NCBI GenBank assembly: GCA_022592445.1
Contig: JABYQR010000322.1
Location: forward strand, 1 to 49,788
From: Cytidiella melzeri
Lineage: Eukaryota; Basidiomycota; Agaricomycetes; Polyporales; Irpicaceae
DNA: 49,788 nucleotides
Reading direction: 5' to 3'
Positions within the stretch are counted from its first letter, which is position 1; each line of letters starts with the position of its first letter. Shown here piece by piece: positions 10,874 through 21,479 of this stretch. Both the position numbers and the translations under genes were made by a program. Below the pieces are notes generated by a model, which saw nothing but the letters and a program-made list of their open reading frames with translations, ran no database searches and was not told the origin of the DNA.

Positions 10874-13800
10874 CTATCCCCAATCTTCCCCCAGTTCACG
10901 AGCAAGAAAATCGTCTTCCTCTTCATCCTCATAGTCCTCTTCCTCGTCCTCTTCGTCCATGTCGTCATCCTCGTCGCCACTTTTCGAGGGAACAGGTGTC
11001 GACCGCTTTGACCGCGACGCTGAACGTTGAGAGACCAAATCGTCCGCCGTGATAGCTTCCTTGAGTCTGGAAGCACCGGAACGATCTGCCGCTAGCTTTT
11101 TCCTCTTCGAAAGTGGAGAGCGGAGTATATCTGAGTCGCCATTGACCCCGCCAGCCTCTGAAGGCGTGATGCTTCGTAGTCGTTTTCTTTTCCGTCTCCC
11201 AGACGCCGACGACGCGGTGCTATCGTAATACGTAATGGGATAGTGAGTTTCACAGCGGAGATGAGATCGCTCAATACCACCAGCGAACCTTATTATACTA
11301 TTACTCTCATCTGTCCAATCGTCCTCGGACACATTCCCACTTCTCGTCCCGCTCTTCTCGCTTTTCCCATCCGCGTCCCCATCCTCCTCATCGTCACTCT
11401 CGTTCATCGCCGCTTCGACCTCATCGTTGATGTCGTCCCAGTCGACTTCATCCAGTGCAAGAGATTTGTCGGGTACCGCGCGCTCGTAATCCCAGTCATC
11501 TGCGTCCGGCTCAGGATCAGAAGAAATCTGGTGAGGATCCGAAGGAGGACTCCCTGGTCCGACAACTACCGCAGATTCAGGGTCAATCAGGTACGCAGTC
11601 TCGTCTTGCCGTTGCCAGAGCGCAATAGAATCTGTGAACCACGCGAGCCAGACGATCTTGATTCCGCCCTGTCGTCGAGCAGCGTCGACCTTCACTGTCC
11701 CTCGCTATAGAGCACCAACAGCTGTCAGGAGTTTCTTAGTATGATAAACAACAGACGAACCTTGCCAGCGACGACGTGAGTGATTTGTCTGTTCAATTCT
11801 GTGTAGCATTTTGCTCCAAATGCATGAGCTGTTCTCCATATTTCAGTAGACTCTGGTCGAGTGTCAAGTGGTATTACGCTCGAAAACAGGATATGCGTGC
11901 CCTGCAAGGTGTTGAGGCGCAATTGAGGTATAATGCTCTGCCAACGCAGGAACGAATCAGCTCATTTTTCGAAAGTATCGAATCGTTACATACTCGAACA
12001 TCATAGGGATCCATGTGATCAGGCCGTTTGTGCCCCGGCCTGCGCTTGATGTGTTCGCGTGGTCGGGCTTCGTATGCGTCGTAGTACTGCTTATGCACCT
12101 CTTCCAACAGCTATCCGGTAGTGATCAGTCCACCATGTTCCATGACGTGATTCAAGACCGTGCTCACTTTCTGCACTCGAACGAGTTCAACATCGTCGTT
12201 CTTTAACAACGCCTTCCGCAAGTGCTTCTCAGGCTTCGGAGTAACCGATTGGGACGGCACCCGCTCATCAGAAACCTCGCCATGCTCGCTCTTCCCATTT
12301 TCGGATGGAGCTTTCTCGGCCTCAATTTTTTCGCTCGCGTCTTCGGCCTCCTGCAAAAGCTCCTGTTGCTTGGCTAAGGGACGCTCCTCAAGCTGGGCGT
12401 CTAGAGCATCTGCATTGCGTGCCAGTATTTCTGTTTTAGCAAGCTCTACTAGCTCTGCTTGGTCTTCAGCAATTGTGTCAAGATCTGACGTAATTATGCT
12501 TGGAAGAGAAGCGGAGGGGGATGTTGTTGGTGACGCCGACGGAATTGGAGCGGTGGGAATTCTTGCGAGATTGGTTGATGATGGGTCTTGGGGAAGATTA
12601 GGTGTTAAAGATCGCAGTTTGGGCAGGAATGCAGAGTTAATGTCTCCAATACCAACAAAGAAGTCATCTATGAACGTTATCAGGGTAAAGTATGTCTACA
12701 CGAGGCATAATGCTTACAAGGTATGACTTTGACGAGATTCGGACTCCATTCCCAAACGTCGGCGCGGTCGTCGATTATCACCACCATAGACTGATCGCAC
12801 GGGAATAGACGTTGCAAGCTCTTCTGCGTTAAACCTCGTGTTTGGTAAGTTGGAGGGTGGGACTGTCATGAAACTCGACGTCTACTTACTTCCACTTTCA
12901 TCGCGGCTCAATAGCCGTCCTCCGAAAATCTTCCCGTCAGGGTCGATAGCAGCACAGACCTCCTCTGCATATGCGCGTGTCCCCATAGTGTACACATGCA
13001 TTTCGTATTTTGTTGCCATGGCCTGCAGAAACTCTTTCCATCCGGGGCTGCCGGGGTCTGTGAGTAGATCGCCTTTAGAAGCTAAAGCAGTCGCACCGTG
13101 GTTTGATGTAATACATGCATCCCTCATTCTCGACGCTCTTGTCTTTCACCTTCCCTTTCGCCCCTCGTAGATGTGGATGCCCTAGGGCTTCCGGACCGAG
13201 CCTGAACTTCTTCACGTCCTTCAAAGCCTCCCAGTTGGGATTAACCTCATCCTCGTCCCCCTCGCCGGACGTTCTGCTTGTGGACCCGTTTGATTCCTTC
13301 TCAGCTCTCCTCCGTGCCTCCCAAGCTTCTCCCTCTGTTATCCACTCCCCTACTGTCGGATCCACGGTGGCATGGACGATGGTCTGGTCAAGGTCGACAA
13401 TGAGAGAAAGCTTTCTAGACCTGCGAAGGTGATCTGCTGTTTCGCGTTCAATCCGCTGCGCTTCTTCGAGAGAGACGGTAGGGCCATTGGCAGCGTGTGT
13501 CATTTGAATTGAGGCACGCGAGGCGTCCGAGAAACCGGTGTAATCGGAGCTACCAGGAGGATGTTCAGACGTATAGCTGCCTCGAGAGAGCAGTTACAGA
13601 CCTTGTCATGTCCTTCCCACATAGACAGCACAGACCGCCGAGCTGCATGCCATGCTTGCATGGCTCGTTGACTACGACTGCGGGTGCCTCAATGGCACGT
13701 CTTTGTGACACTGTCTCACCGACTTTCAAGAACCATTTCTCGACAGTGCCCTCTATGGAGGAATCCCAAGTGCCGAAACGAGTTTCTTTCTCTTTCTCCG

Positions 13801-13936
13801 CCGAGGTATGGGTGAAGGAGTAACTGAGTAGACGCGTTCCGCGCTCTACTGTTGCGTTTGGTTGTGCTGCGTGCGCGACGATCTTGATAGGGTAGGGCAA
13901 ATGAGGAGGTAAATAGAGGTCTGTTGGTGAAGACAT
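10874..13936 (-). CDS. FCP1: RNA polymerase II CTD phosphatase FCP1
   Basis: Eight well-supported exons: 13936-13602, 13549-13097, 13047-12890, 12834-12718, 12667-12168, 12110-11994, 11937-11761 and 11704-10874. Another 69-nt stop-free intron (11288-11220) probably lies in the last exon. The product is 872 or 895 residues. The FCPH catalytic domain has LIVDLDQTIVHAT (DxDxT) and VIIDDRADVW, with MYYIKPRPGW and YTMGTRAYA between. A BRCT domain follows (THILFSSVIPLD to KIVWLAWFTDS). The acidic tail ends in ARELGEDWG, like the TFIIF-binding end of FCP1. It removes phosphate from Ser residues of the Rpb1 tail to recycle polymerase. The frame is open upstream to an ATG at 14191, but homologues start near MSSPTDLYLPP. 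Confidence 0.93.
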
Positions 13937-14240
13937 CAAGGATGCGACACCAACATGCAGGTAGAGGTGGTCGTTGAAGTTGAATACAGAGGTGTTGTTG
14001 AACAGATGAATAGGAATACGGTCGCGCTTGCATGGGCCAGCCTCAGGACGATGTTCAAGCGCGCCGCGCGGACCGGCGACAACAACGTCCGTCCCAAAAA
14101 GGTAACCAGCGCACGGCGGTCGGCGCTCCGACTTGAAGGAAATCCACATTACACCGCATCGCCCATCTATATCCAGTACACGAAGGTTCATCAGGACATC
14201 GTAAATGATACTGAGGCGGCGCGTGTGCCAGTAGGCGGAC
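13937..14240. other. FCP1 upstream region
   Basis: The 304 bases between the FCP1 start codon and the inverted-repeat element hold no gene I can support. Long open frames run through on both strands but carry no family motif. Confidence 0.4.
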
Positions 14241-14557
14241 TAATAGGGTCGTTCAGAGTTGGCGCAGCGGCGCAGCTCGCAGCTCGCAGCGCCGGCTATG
14301 GAACCGGTCCGAAGGGCGCTTGTCGCATTAGGTAGTCGCGAGGCTGTAATTACTTGAACCTCGTGTTTCTTGGCGTAGTTCATATGAAACGGAATGATTG
14401 ATTTTCATGTACTCTGAAGGCTGATCTATGTAAATCCCACAACAATTGCGAGCATATCTGTTACAGACTGCTTACATCACCTTCCTCTTTGGGGTGATGG
14501 ACGCCGGAGCTGGAACTGCGAGCGGCGGCGTCGCGCCAACTCTGAACGACCCTATTA
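14241..14557. mobile_element. MITE-like element with terminal inverted repeats
   Basis: The left end TAATAGGGTCGTTCAGAGTT (14241 onward) is repeated inverted at the right end (to 14557). The match is perfect for about 25 bases, then imperfect GC-rich similarity continues to about 55 bases. The 317-base element has no coding capacity. TA dinucleotides flank or begin both ends, which would suit a Tc1/mariner-type TA target duplication. No family name can be given from this one copy. Confidence 0.65.
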
Positions 14558-14591
14558 ATAATTCAAGTTATGCATCGTGGTTGGTATCTAT

Positions 14592-15100
14592 GAGACGGCC
14601 GTACAGCACACATATGGTGAGGTCTTCAAGCTTTCTGATCCACTACGTTTATCGAGAACTCGTCTAGTGCTCGTGTACTGAGACCGTCAATGTTTGAGTC
14701 TTGGAGACAGCAGCTGTCAGCTCATTTAATCCAGTGGTTGAAAGGGGGAAATTTTACGAATTGAGCGTGCGGCGCGAGTACCTGAAGTATATCCGTGCAG
14801 CAGAGCACCGCCAGTGCCATTTGCGCTTTGTTTGTATCGGCTTGCAAGGCTCTGAATTGGCTTTGTATGTATATACCTTCCTGACGAATGTGCATCATAC
14901 ATGTCTGTACTCACTTCGGAAGGTTGGTATACCGACGCCACAATAAATCTTTCAATCGCGGATGAGTCCAGTGCGACGAAGACGACATAACTGAAGCAGC
15001 TGAGAGACCTGCGCATGCAACGGCAGCCATGTTCTGGCAGACCTTGAAAGCCTGGCGCAGGCGAAACTTGCGATGTTCATGTCCTTCGACTCGACTCCAG
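14592..15100 (-). pseudogene. Decayed inverted copy of the sirtuin gene
   Basis: Read on the minus strand, this stretch follows the functional sirtuin from its start region (near 15080) through exon 1, intron 1, part of exon 2, exon 3, intron 3 and the start of exon 4. Shared words include the region around GCAGGTCTCTCAGCTGCTTC, the start of exon 2, and ATTGACGGTCTCAGTACACG. Intron sequence is retained, so this is a DNA-level duplication and not a cDNA copy. The intron 1 donor is lost, the first exon has a short deletion, most of exon 2 is missing (about 120 bases) and the frame is broken. It lies about 5 kb from its parent in opposite orientation and close to the MITE-like element. Confidence 0.85.
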
Positions 15101-15336
15101 TTGAATTCGACATTACTAGTACTAGAATAAAATGATGTTGTACTTTCCTGAGCAATCACGGGCCGGCCCAGTATACCTCAATGCCGCCACTCAGCGTCAA
15201 GACCGACTCTTAACTTCAAGTTACCGTTACGACCCTCACCACTGTACAGCGACAAGTAATTTACCCCGCGCAAAGACACGATTACTCACGCTAGTGCGCA
15301 CTTTACTCTCATTCAATCTTCCAACTAATCTGCACC

Positions 15337-16745
15337 ATGATAGCGAGTGGCAACGACATCCCAACCGAAGCCTCATTTTCGCAATGGATTGTTCGGGAGT
15401 TGGACGTAGGCTGCGATATTCCTCAGAATCAACACTTATATGTGGCGGTCGCTGTTGCATTACGTCGCCAGTTCTCTTCCAATGATCTATCCTTCGAAAT
15501 CATGGATAACAAAGGCAGTCGCTCTCAAGTCCTCGTACCACCTGCCGACCAACTTTCGACGTCATGGTTGCCCACGCTCTCGCAGAACCTGCAAGTCAAA
15601 CCGATTCTCGCTGTAGCTGAAACCGCCATGGAAAATTTGCACCATATAGCCTGTTCCCTACGACTTGCAACAGCGGCGTGCATCCGAACGAAACAGGGTA
15701 GAACCACTCTGCAAATGTGTTTCTCTCCAGACACTATGCAAACGTCTCTTGCAGGATGGTTTCTTATTCGTGTCGCCCGTGCTATTCGACATATCGTTCT
15801 TTGGGGATCATCCCCTACCCTTCGCGACTTAGACATCAAGCCTGTCGACTTCTACCTTGCTAGGTTGGCTGCGGAAGAAGACAGTCATTCTTACGTTTCC
15901 CGTAGCACTACGACAGCCCCATCGCGCTCAATCTTCCACGAATGCTTCGCTCGCTTCGTGCATCTTGATCCCTTAGCCGAAGCAGTCGTATAGTATGACA
16001 CTCGCGACGGGCATGCGCGTAAACGTCTAACTCTCACCTACGGTGGTTTGTTCACTTCGGCCCTCTTCCTAGCCCATAAACTAAACGCTTTATCCTCTGG
16101 CGATAACGGATGCGTCCCAATTATCACCACGGATCCAGCCGAATTCGCACTTTGCTCACTCGCTGTGTCCATTTGCGGGCGGGCTTTCGTGTCCGTAACG
16201 GACGACGTCAAAGGGCAATTGAGACTAGATATACATGCTAGCGCTCTGTTGCAGGAGTTTAGTACCCAGCTTCTACCGCATCCGGAGCGGTTTCTCATCG
16301 ATGGCGAATTATGGAATTTGGAGGAAGCTAACTCTATACCATCCTTGGTGGATCCCTACACGGTTGTGCGTTGGCTGACTGCGACCTCCGTTGATGGGAA
16401 AGGTTATTGGTCTCCTATTTCGCACTCGAAACTTTCCGACGTTGTACGGCGTCGGTTCAAGAAGTTTCAGGCCACACAAACTTTCGCAGTCTTGTTTTAC
16501 CGGTGCATATTCGATGAATGGGCCACTGTATTCATATGGGAAGCTTTTTTGGTGAGCGATAGAATTGCAGAGGCTACTATGATCAAGCCACTCATTTTGT
16601 GCAGCACCGCGCTGTCATACGAGTCGTCGAGTCAGAAAGCGACATGGATGTATTTCTCCTGCAAGAGCTGAGAAGTACGCATTTGGCCACAGACTCAGAA
16701 GATTTGATTCTCTACCTATGTGAATCGTTCGGTCCGCTGCGATAA
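15337..16745 (+). pseudogene. Broken gene of unknown function (in-frame stop and frameshift)
   Basis: From ATG 15337 one frame runs 218 codons to TAG at 15991-15993. The same frame then continues with protein-like sequence (RKRLTLTYGGLFTSALFLAH) to about 16575. There the coding signal shifts by one base and continues as YYDQATHFVQHRAVIRVV to a TAA at 16743-16745. No intron with normal ends removes the TAG in phase. The only GT..AG pair at the shift would make a 19-nt intron, which is too short to believe. I do not recognise the family. It is either a recently decayed gene or one hit by two sequence errors. It lies 75 bases upstream of the kinase gene on the same strand. Confidence 0.6.
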
Positions 16746-16820
16746 AAGCGCCTTCTTTCTGCCATTCTCGTGAAGGTGAAGGGGCCGGTGGAACCACTGG
16801 CGACTTTTGCTGGCCTGGAC

Positions 16821-17814
16821 ATGATAGCTGTGAGTCGCCGATGACCGTCGGAGTCGCGTCAATAATTCAAATGCTTGCATGTGAACAGTATGATGACGAT
16901 TGGAGCGAGGCCACTGCGTAAGAAGCGATGTTGATGCTTGCACTGTCCATATTTTGATTGCTTATCGCAGCAACGAACCGCCTCCTTCGCCGCCCGCAGT
17001 GCCTCAGGAACCTATCGTGTTTTACCGAGAGCAAGGCTGCTCACTAGACCCAGGCTCAATTCTGGCACGTTTGTCGCAAGGCCAAGTGGTTGAGAATCTA
17101 GGCGCAAACATAACCGACATTGGGGACGGGCTTTTAGTCAAACATGGTCCAGGCGTACGCATGACTGAGGTGCACAACACCGTATACGCTCGCGCCCGTA
17201 CATCAATCCCTATACCAACTGTACATCTGGCCTTTCGTATACGCGACACTGTGTATATCGTGATGGACCTCGTCCGCGGTGGAAGCTTGCTGCGCCGCTG
17301 GACAACTCTCACCAAAGCCGAACTATCGTCTGTTTTATCCCAGCTGAGGAACTACCTGCACGAACTACAACAACTCAAAGGTGCTACCCCTGGACCTGTG
17401 GACGGCTCTCGGCTCGAAGGACCTTGGTTCACGTTCTTTGGCAAGGATCCTTTTCCGACATATGACGATCTGATTGCATGGTTGAACCGAATGCTCAAGC
17501 ACTCGAAGGCAGATCACCTTGTTGATCCCTTCAGTGTCGTCCACCCTCTGGTCTTCACGCATCAAGACATCTCTCCACGGAATCTTATACTGGACGACAT
17601 GGGGAAGCTCTGGGTTATTGATTGGGACAGAGCAGGCCGGTATCCTGCCTACTTTGAGTACGCATGTATCCGACAGGATATTGGAGTCATTGAAGCACCG
17701 ACTCCTGCGGGATGGTGTGAAGCTGCCATCACGGTTCTGCCCGACTACCAGAAAGAGTATCGTGCGTTGCAAGCTATTGAGCCGGCGTTGAATACCATGT
17801 CGTTCGCATGTTGA
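16821..17814 (+). CDS. Protein-kinase-like phosphotransferase (APH/choline kinase fold)
   Basis: Three exons: 16821-16829 (9 nt), 16889-16917 (29 nt) and 16971-17814, giving 293 residues. The catalytic HQDISPRN matches the APH Brenner motif HxDxxxxN, and the metal-binding VIDWDRAG follows 20 residues later. Earlier, IVMDLVRGGSLL is the hinge region and ITDIGDGLLVKHG the N-lobe start. The two tiny first exons are inferred from phase and good splice sites: they give an acidic start (MIAYDDDWSEA) as I recall for fungal members. The substrate is unknown; such fungal kinases are numerous and not resistance genes by default. Confidence 0.8.
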
Positions 17815-18105
17815 GGACCGTTATTACTTCGATTTCGTACTCGTGCTGTAGACAGGAAGTCTTGCCAGTGTACCAGTCGAAATTCCTATACCACTCATAC
17901 ATACTCTTTTGTCGTGAATATGATCTCTGTTACTCACGCGGGTTGCCTGTTTTCGGTTTCTTGTGTGATAAGTACTCATCGACCCATTGACCAACAAGCT
18001 ATGTACGGCTGGGCGCACCATCGCCGGTCACTGAACAGACAATGGCGAAGCTGCGAGATGGACATGAGGCGTCGAGATAAATCCGCAGGTTTTTGCCGTC
18101 AAGCT

Positions 18106-18958
18106 TTAGCTCAAAGACACAGCTGCCATACCATCTGCTGGTTCGTCAGGCGACGGTTTCCCTCCGTCCAGATGCTCCCTGTACAACTGCCACAGCTTCT
18201 TAATTTTCCTTCCCGTCAGCTCCTTGAATATAACCTCGTCATATGCCCGTTTCCCAAGCGTCCCATTCAATTCTTGCACAACACCATAGCCATATCGCTC
18301 CTCGATCCAGTCCAGGAAGTATCCTGTAGCCTCGTACCCCGCGTCCCATGTCCCTCCACGCCCTTCTTTCCAGTGAGGAGGAGCGTAACCCGCGCGCAGA
18401 CGTACCCAATCTAACGGTGATTAAGCCAGGTTGCACACGGGCAGTCGTTGAAGTCAACGACCGAAAGACACATACCTGCAACACCTTCTACCAACCCTCC
18501 AGGACAACGTCCACCGTTCTTACTACCATCGTGCTGAAAGCAATGCACCATCTCGTGCACGAGCACCCCGTGTATCTCCTGTTTCGCTCGAGCAGTCGAG
18601 TTCTTGATGTGGTTGAGCGAGAAATGAATCTCCTTGTGGGTGTCTGATCCGAACGTGTACGCTACGCCATCCATAGGTCTGAGTACCAGCAGTACGTTCT
18701 CTACGCTGTGCATCAAGAGTGAGCAAAACCCTGCTTCTTCAAGTCGATTGTCGGAACGTACTGTTTGGGCACTGTCTCTGTGGTATACAGCCAGCAAAAC
18801 ACTGCAACAACAGCCTCTCTGAGAGCATCGTACGGGTTGATCACCTCGAAGAAAGTCTTCGCTCCCGGATGGCCCAGATCATCGCATCGAATGGCTAACT
18901 TGGGTATAGGCCAGTCTGCGTTGGGATCGCAAGGTGGTGGTCGCGGTAGAGGAGGCAT
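18106..18958 (-). CDS. Plant basic secretory protein (BSP)-type zinc peptidase
   Basis: Three exons: 18958-18762, 18705-18476 and 18410-18106, giving 243 residues; introns are 56 and 65 nt. The donor GTACGT at 18761 was chosen because it alone puts VENVLLVLRPMDGVAY in phase. The metal site is HEMVH in GVLVHEMVHCFQHDG. The family blocks DLGHPGAKTFFEVINP, CPGGLVEGVADWVRL, GGTWDAGYEATGYFL and DEVIFKELTG follow in order. There is no clear signal peptide, so the protein may act inside the cell. Peptidase activity is inferred from the motif; BSP family members are often annotated from sequence alone. Confidence 0.88.
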
Positions 18959-19370
18959 GGCACGTAGCCTCGGATATCAGCGACTTTCGGTAAGCGGATA
19001 CTATACGTCGCAACGCCTCAAATCTAATCAACAATCTATTCGTCCATAACACTGCATTGTAGCAAATGATTTGTCTGGTAGATTGATATACAGCGACGAG
19101 TACACTATGTATACACTACAGTCAGAATGTGACAGTTAGCAGCACGATATAATACTGATTATAGTTTACACTGATCCGAATGCACTGTGGAAGAATGACA
19201 GTGGCTGAGCACGGTGCAGTGTAGAGCGTGATGTAGGGTGAAGATAGAACTGAAGACCCGAGGAATCAAGAATGAGTGGAACGTCTCTGAAGTAGTCTGC
19301 AAAGATGAGGTTAGCATGGTTAGCAGTGATACACGAGTAGAGAGCTCACCAAGCTAGAAGGCTCGCAATG
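18959..19370. other. Intergenic, upstream of the BSP gene
   Basis: The region lies between the BSP start and the bHLH stop, both on the minus strand. I see no gene or repeat; it should contain the bHLH 3' end and the BSP promoter. Confidence 0.45.
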
Positions 19371-20153
19371 TTATGGACGTATGATACCAGCAGCAGCCTC
19401 TACCTTTTGCACTTCTTCCCGTAACGCGTCTTGCCCTTCCTCCAACCAGTGGATATACTCCACCGCTCTGAAGAGGATCCCACTTTTCCCTTTGAACCCT
19501 GCACCCCCTCGTCCACGCCCACCTCCCCTCGACCCGCTGCCTTTCGGGCGACCTCGAGTGGGCATACCATGCCCCGGAGGCGCGCCGGCTGGGGATAAAA
19601 GCGTTGTGAGTTGGACATAGCCGTCGCGTATGGCGTTCCGACGCTTTTGCTCGGACATGATATGGTTAAGTCGCTTCTGAGGCGTGGAGAGCAATGTTTT
19701 GGCGCGTTCGGCAGATGCGCTTTCTTTGGAAGTGGACGCAGAGGACGCGTTGGAGGAGCATCGCTGTGAGCGTACTGGCCGTGCGCCTTCCGGTCGGGTA
19801 TCCTCATGCAATGCCAAGTCCGGTGCTGCCATAATTGGCTGAGGCATTGTCATGGACAAGGCGCTTTGCAAGGTCAAGGGGGTTGGAGGAGTAGGGACGT
19901 TTGGAGGCTGCTGAACGTCTGGTTGGTAGTTGAAGGCATTCTGGACTTCTGCCTCGATATCCCAGCTGAAGTTGTCGAGAAATCCAAGCAGGTCTGTAGT
20001 CTCCGATGCTGAGAACAGATCTGCAGAAGAGGGCAGTGGTGGAGGACTGGGAAAGACGTGGTTGAGAGACGAGTCGAACCCAACAAAGTCGTCGAATGGG
20101 CCTGGAGGTAGCATCCTGGTGGTAGAAAGAGACATGTGGGTGGTCTGCACCAT
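19371..20153 (-). CDS. bHLH transcription factor
   Basis: A single exon of 260 residues. The basic region and helix 1 are RLNHIMSEQKRRNAIRDGYVQL, with the E-box-reading Glu in SEQKRR. A Gly/Arg-rich loop (GRPKGSGSRGGGRGRGG) is followed by helix 2, GKSGILFRAVEYIHWLEEG, and a short coiled coil. The N-terminal 130 residues are Pro/Ser-rich and acidic in places, which would suit an activation region. The loop is unusually long, as in fungal INO4- and sterol-type bHLH proteins. The target genes are unknown. The gene is divergent from the Zn2Cys6 regulator, with 212 bases between start codons. Confidence 0.85.
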   Translation of the reverse strand: MVQTTHMSLSTTRMLPPGPFDDFVGFDSSLNHVFPSPPPLPSSADLFSASETTDLLGFLDNFSWDIEAEVQNAFNYQPDVQQPPNVPTPPTPLTLQSALSMTMPQPIMAAPDLALHEDTRPEGARPVRSQRCSSNASSASTSKESASAERAKTLLSTPQKRLNHIMSEQKRRNAIRDGYVQLTTLLSPAGAPPGHGMPTRGRPKGSGSRGGGRGRGGAGFKGKSGILFRAVEYIHWLEEGQDALREEVQKVEAAAGIIRP

Positions 20154-20365
20154 GACAAGTCGTACAAGTAGTACTTGGTCGGACGGTGCTAAATCACCAG
20201 ATCGCGGCTAGCCACCGTGATTCGGATCGTCCGGCATCCCGGCTTTACCGGACTCACGGACTCAGGACCGAGAGCGCCGGAGGCAAATAAAGGAAAACAA
20301 AGGGCTGACCGAGGAAATTCGGACCTGCCCGCCCACTCTCCGTCCATCACCCCGTATTGTCCTCC

Positions 20366-21208
20366 ATGTCGGCACTGGGCACACCGGTTCAGGACGAGCT
20401 GCAGTCCCAGCCGCAGGACCACCAGCTGCAAGTTCAGCAGCAGCAGCTCGCAGATGGCCTCCAGCAACAGCAGCTGCACAACGGAGATGCCTCGGGCCAA
20501 GTTTCAGAGAACGGCCGCAAGCGTGAGTCTCTAAACTCCTACGCCGACGCACCGACTCCCTTCTAACCCAGCCCGGATAATAGCCAAAGCTCCTTCAGTC
20601 CGGAGGGCTTGCGCCGCTTGTCACACGGGCAAGACCCGTTGCTCAGAGGTTCTGCCGTGTCAGGCAAGTGTAGTGTTCATCTCACTACCACCACCATCTG
20701 CTAACCTCTACCACCGTCCTCGATGTGTAGAGTTGTCTGAAGCGCGGCCTCGGCAGTACTTGCGCATACCCAGATCCGGACGCCGACCCCGGTGCTCAAA
20801 ATCAGTCTGCGGGTACGTTGTGGTTATGCGACCTCAACCAATCCTTGCTCACAGTCCCTGATGTCCCTAGCTCAAGTACCCTTCGCACCGCCACCAATGC
20901 CGTATCCTCCACCGCCAATGCATTCGCTAGGCCATCCGCATTACTATGACTACAACCAGACATTTCCCGCCGCCACCACCACCCCCACCCCTGCCTCAAC
21001 AGCGGCGTTTCGTCCCAACAAGCGTCCACGCAACCTTACAGACGAAGAAGCTGCCGCCATCACAAGAAATTTCACCCGAGGTGCCTTCTTCATCGGACGT
21101 AGCGAGCCCATCCACATCGACCCTCGCTTGCCTGTCAGGCTGACACTGGCAGAAGGCGATCAAGTTCACTTTCTGATCGGCGAAGGCGTCGCTCCTCCTC
21201 CTATGTAG
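20366..21208 (+). CDS. Small Zn(II)2Cys6 transcription factor
   Basis: Four exons: 20366-20522, 20584-20663, 20731-20812 and 20871-21208, giving 218 residues. A Gln-rich N-terminus precedes the binuclear cluster C-AA-C-HTGKTR-C-SEVLP-C-QS-C-LKRGLGST-C in residues about 60-95. The spacing is correct only if intron 2 (20664-20730) begins with GC (CAG|GCAAGT). For intron 3 the acceptor CCCTAG at 20870 is used, because the nearer CACAG leads to an early stop. The tail is Pro-rich (FAPPPMPYPPPP) and ends in a conserved-looking stretch. No large fungal-specific middle region is present. Targets are unknown. Confidence 0.8.
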
Positions 21209-21479
21209 GCGCGAACACGTCTTGAAGTTCTTCATTTTATCCAAAGAATCACAGTAGCGAAGGTTAACGGACACGTCTGGCGTTTTGTAGGCTCTAATTA
21301 TCAGTGATGAGTTTCCAGTGTAGCTATATCTTATCTCGGCTTTGTTCCTGCCTCTTTATTATAGAATCATTATTGGTACAGCATTCGCGAATCCTTCGGA
21401 TACACGGTATCTTATTGTTGCAGACCTGCGTCGTGTCGTTATGTTATTTCTAAAGCTTTGCATATCCTTCTGAGAGCAT

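Noticed and set aside
13937..14191. N-terminal extension of FCP1 from an ATG at 14191
   Set aside because: The frame is open and in phase, but homologues as I recall them begin near MSSPTDLYLPP and the extension has no domain.
13955..14335. 126-codon plus-strand open frame upstream of FCP1
   Set aside because: It runs antisense to the FCP1 start, enters the inverted-repeat element and has no recognisable motif; composition looks like chance.
16555..16574. 19-nt intron to explain the frameshift in the broken gene
   Set aside because: GTGAGC...GCAG is present, but 19 nt is too short for lariat formation; a single-base change is simpler.
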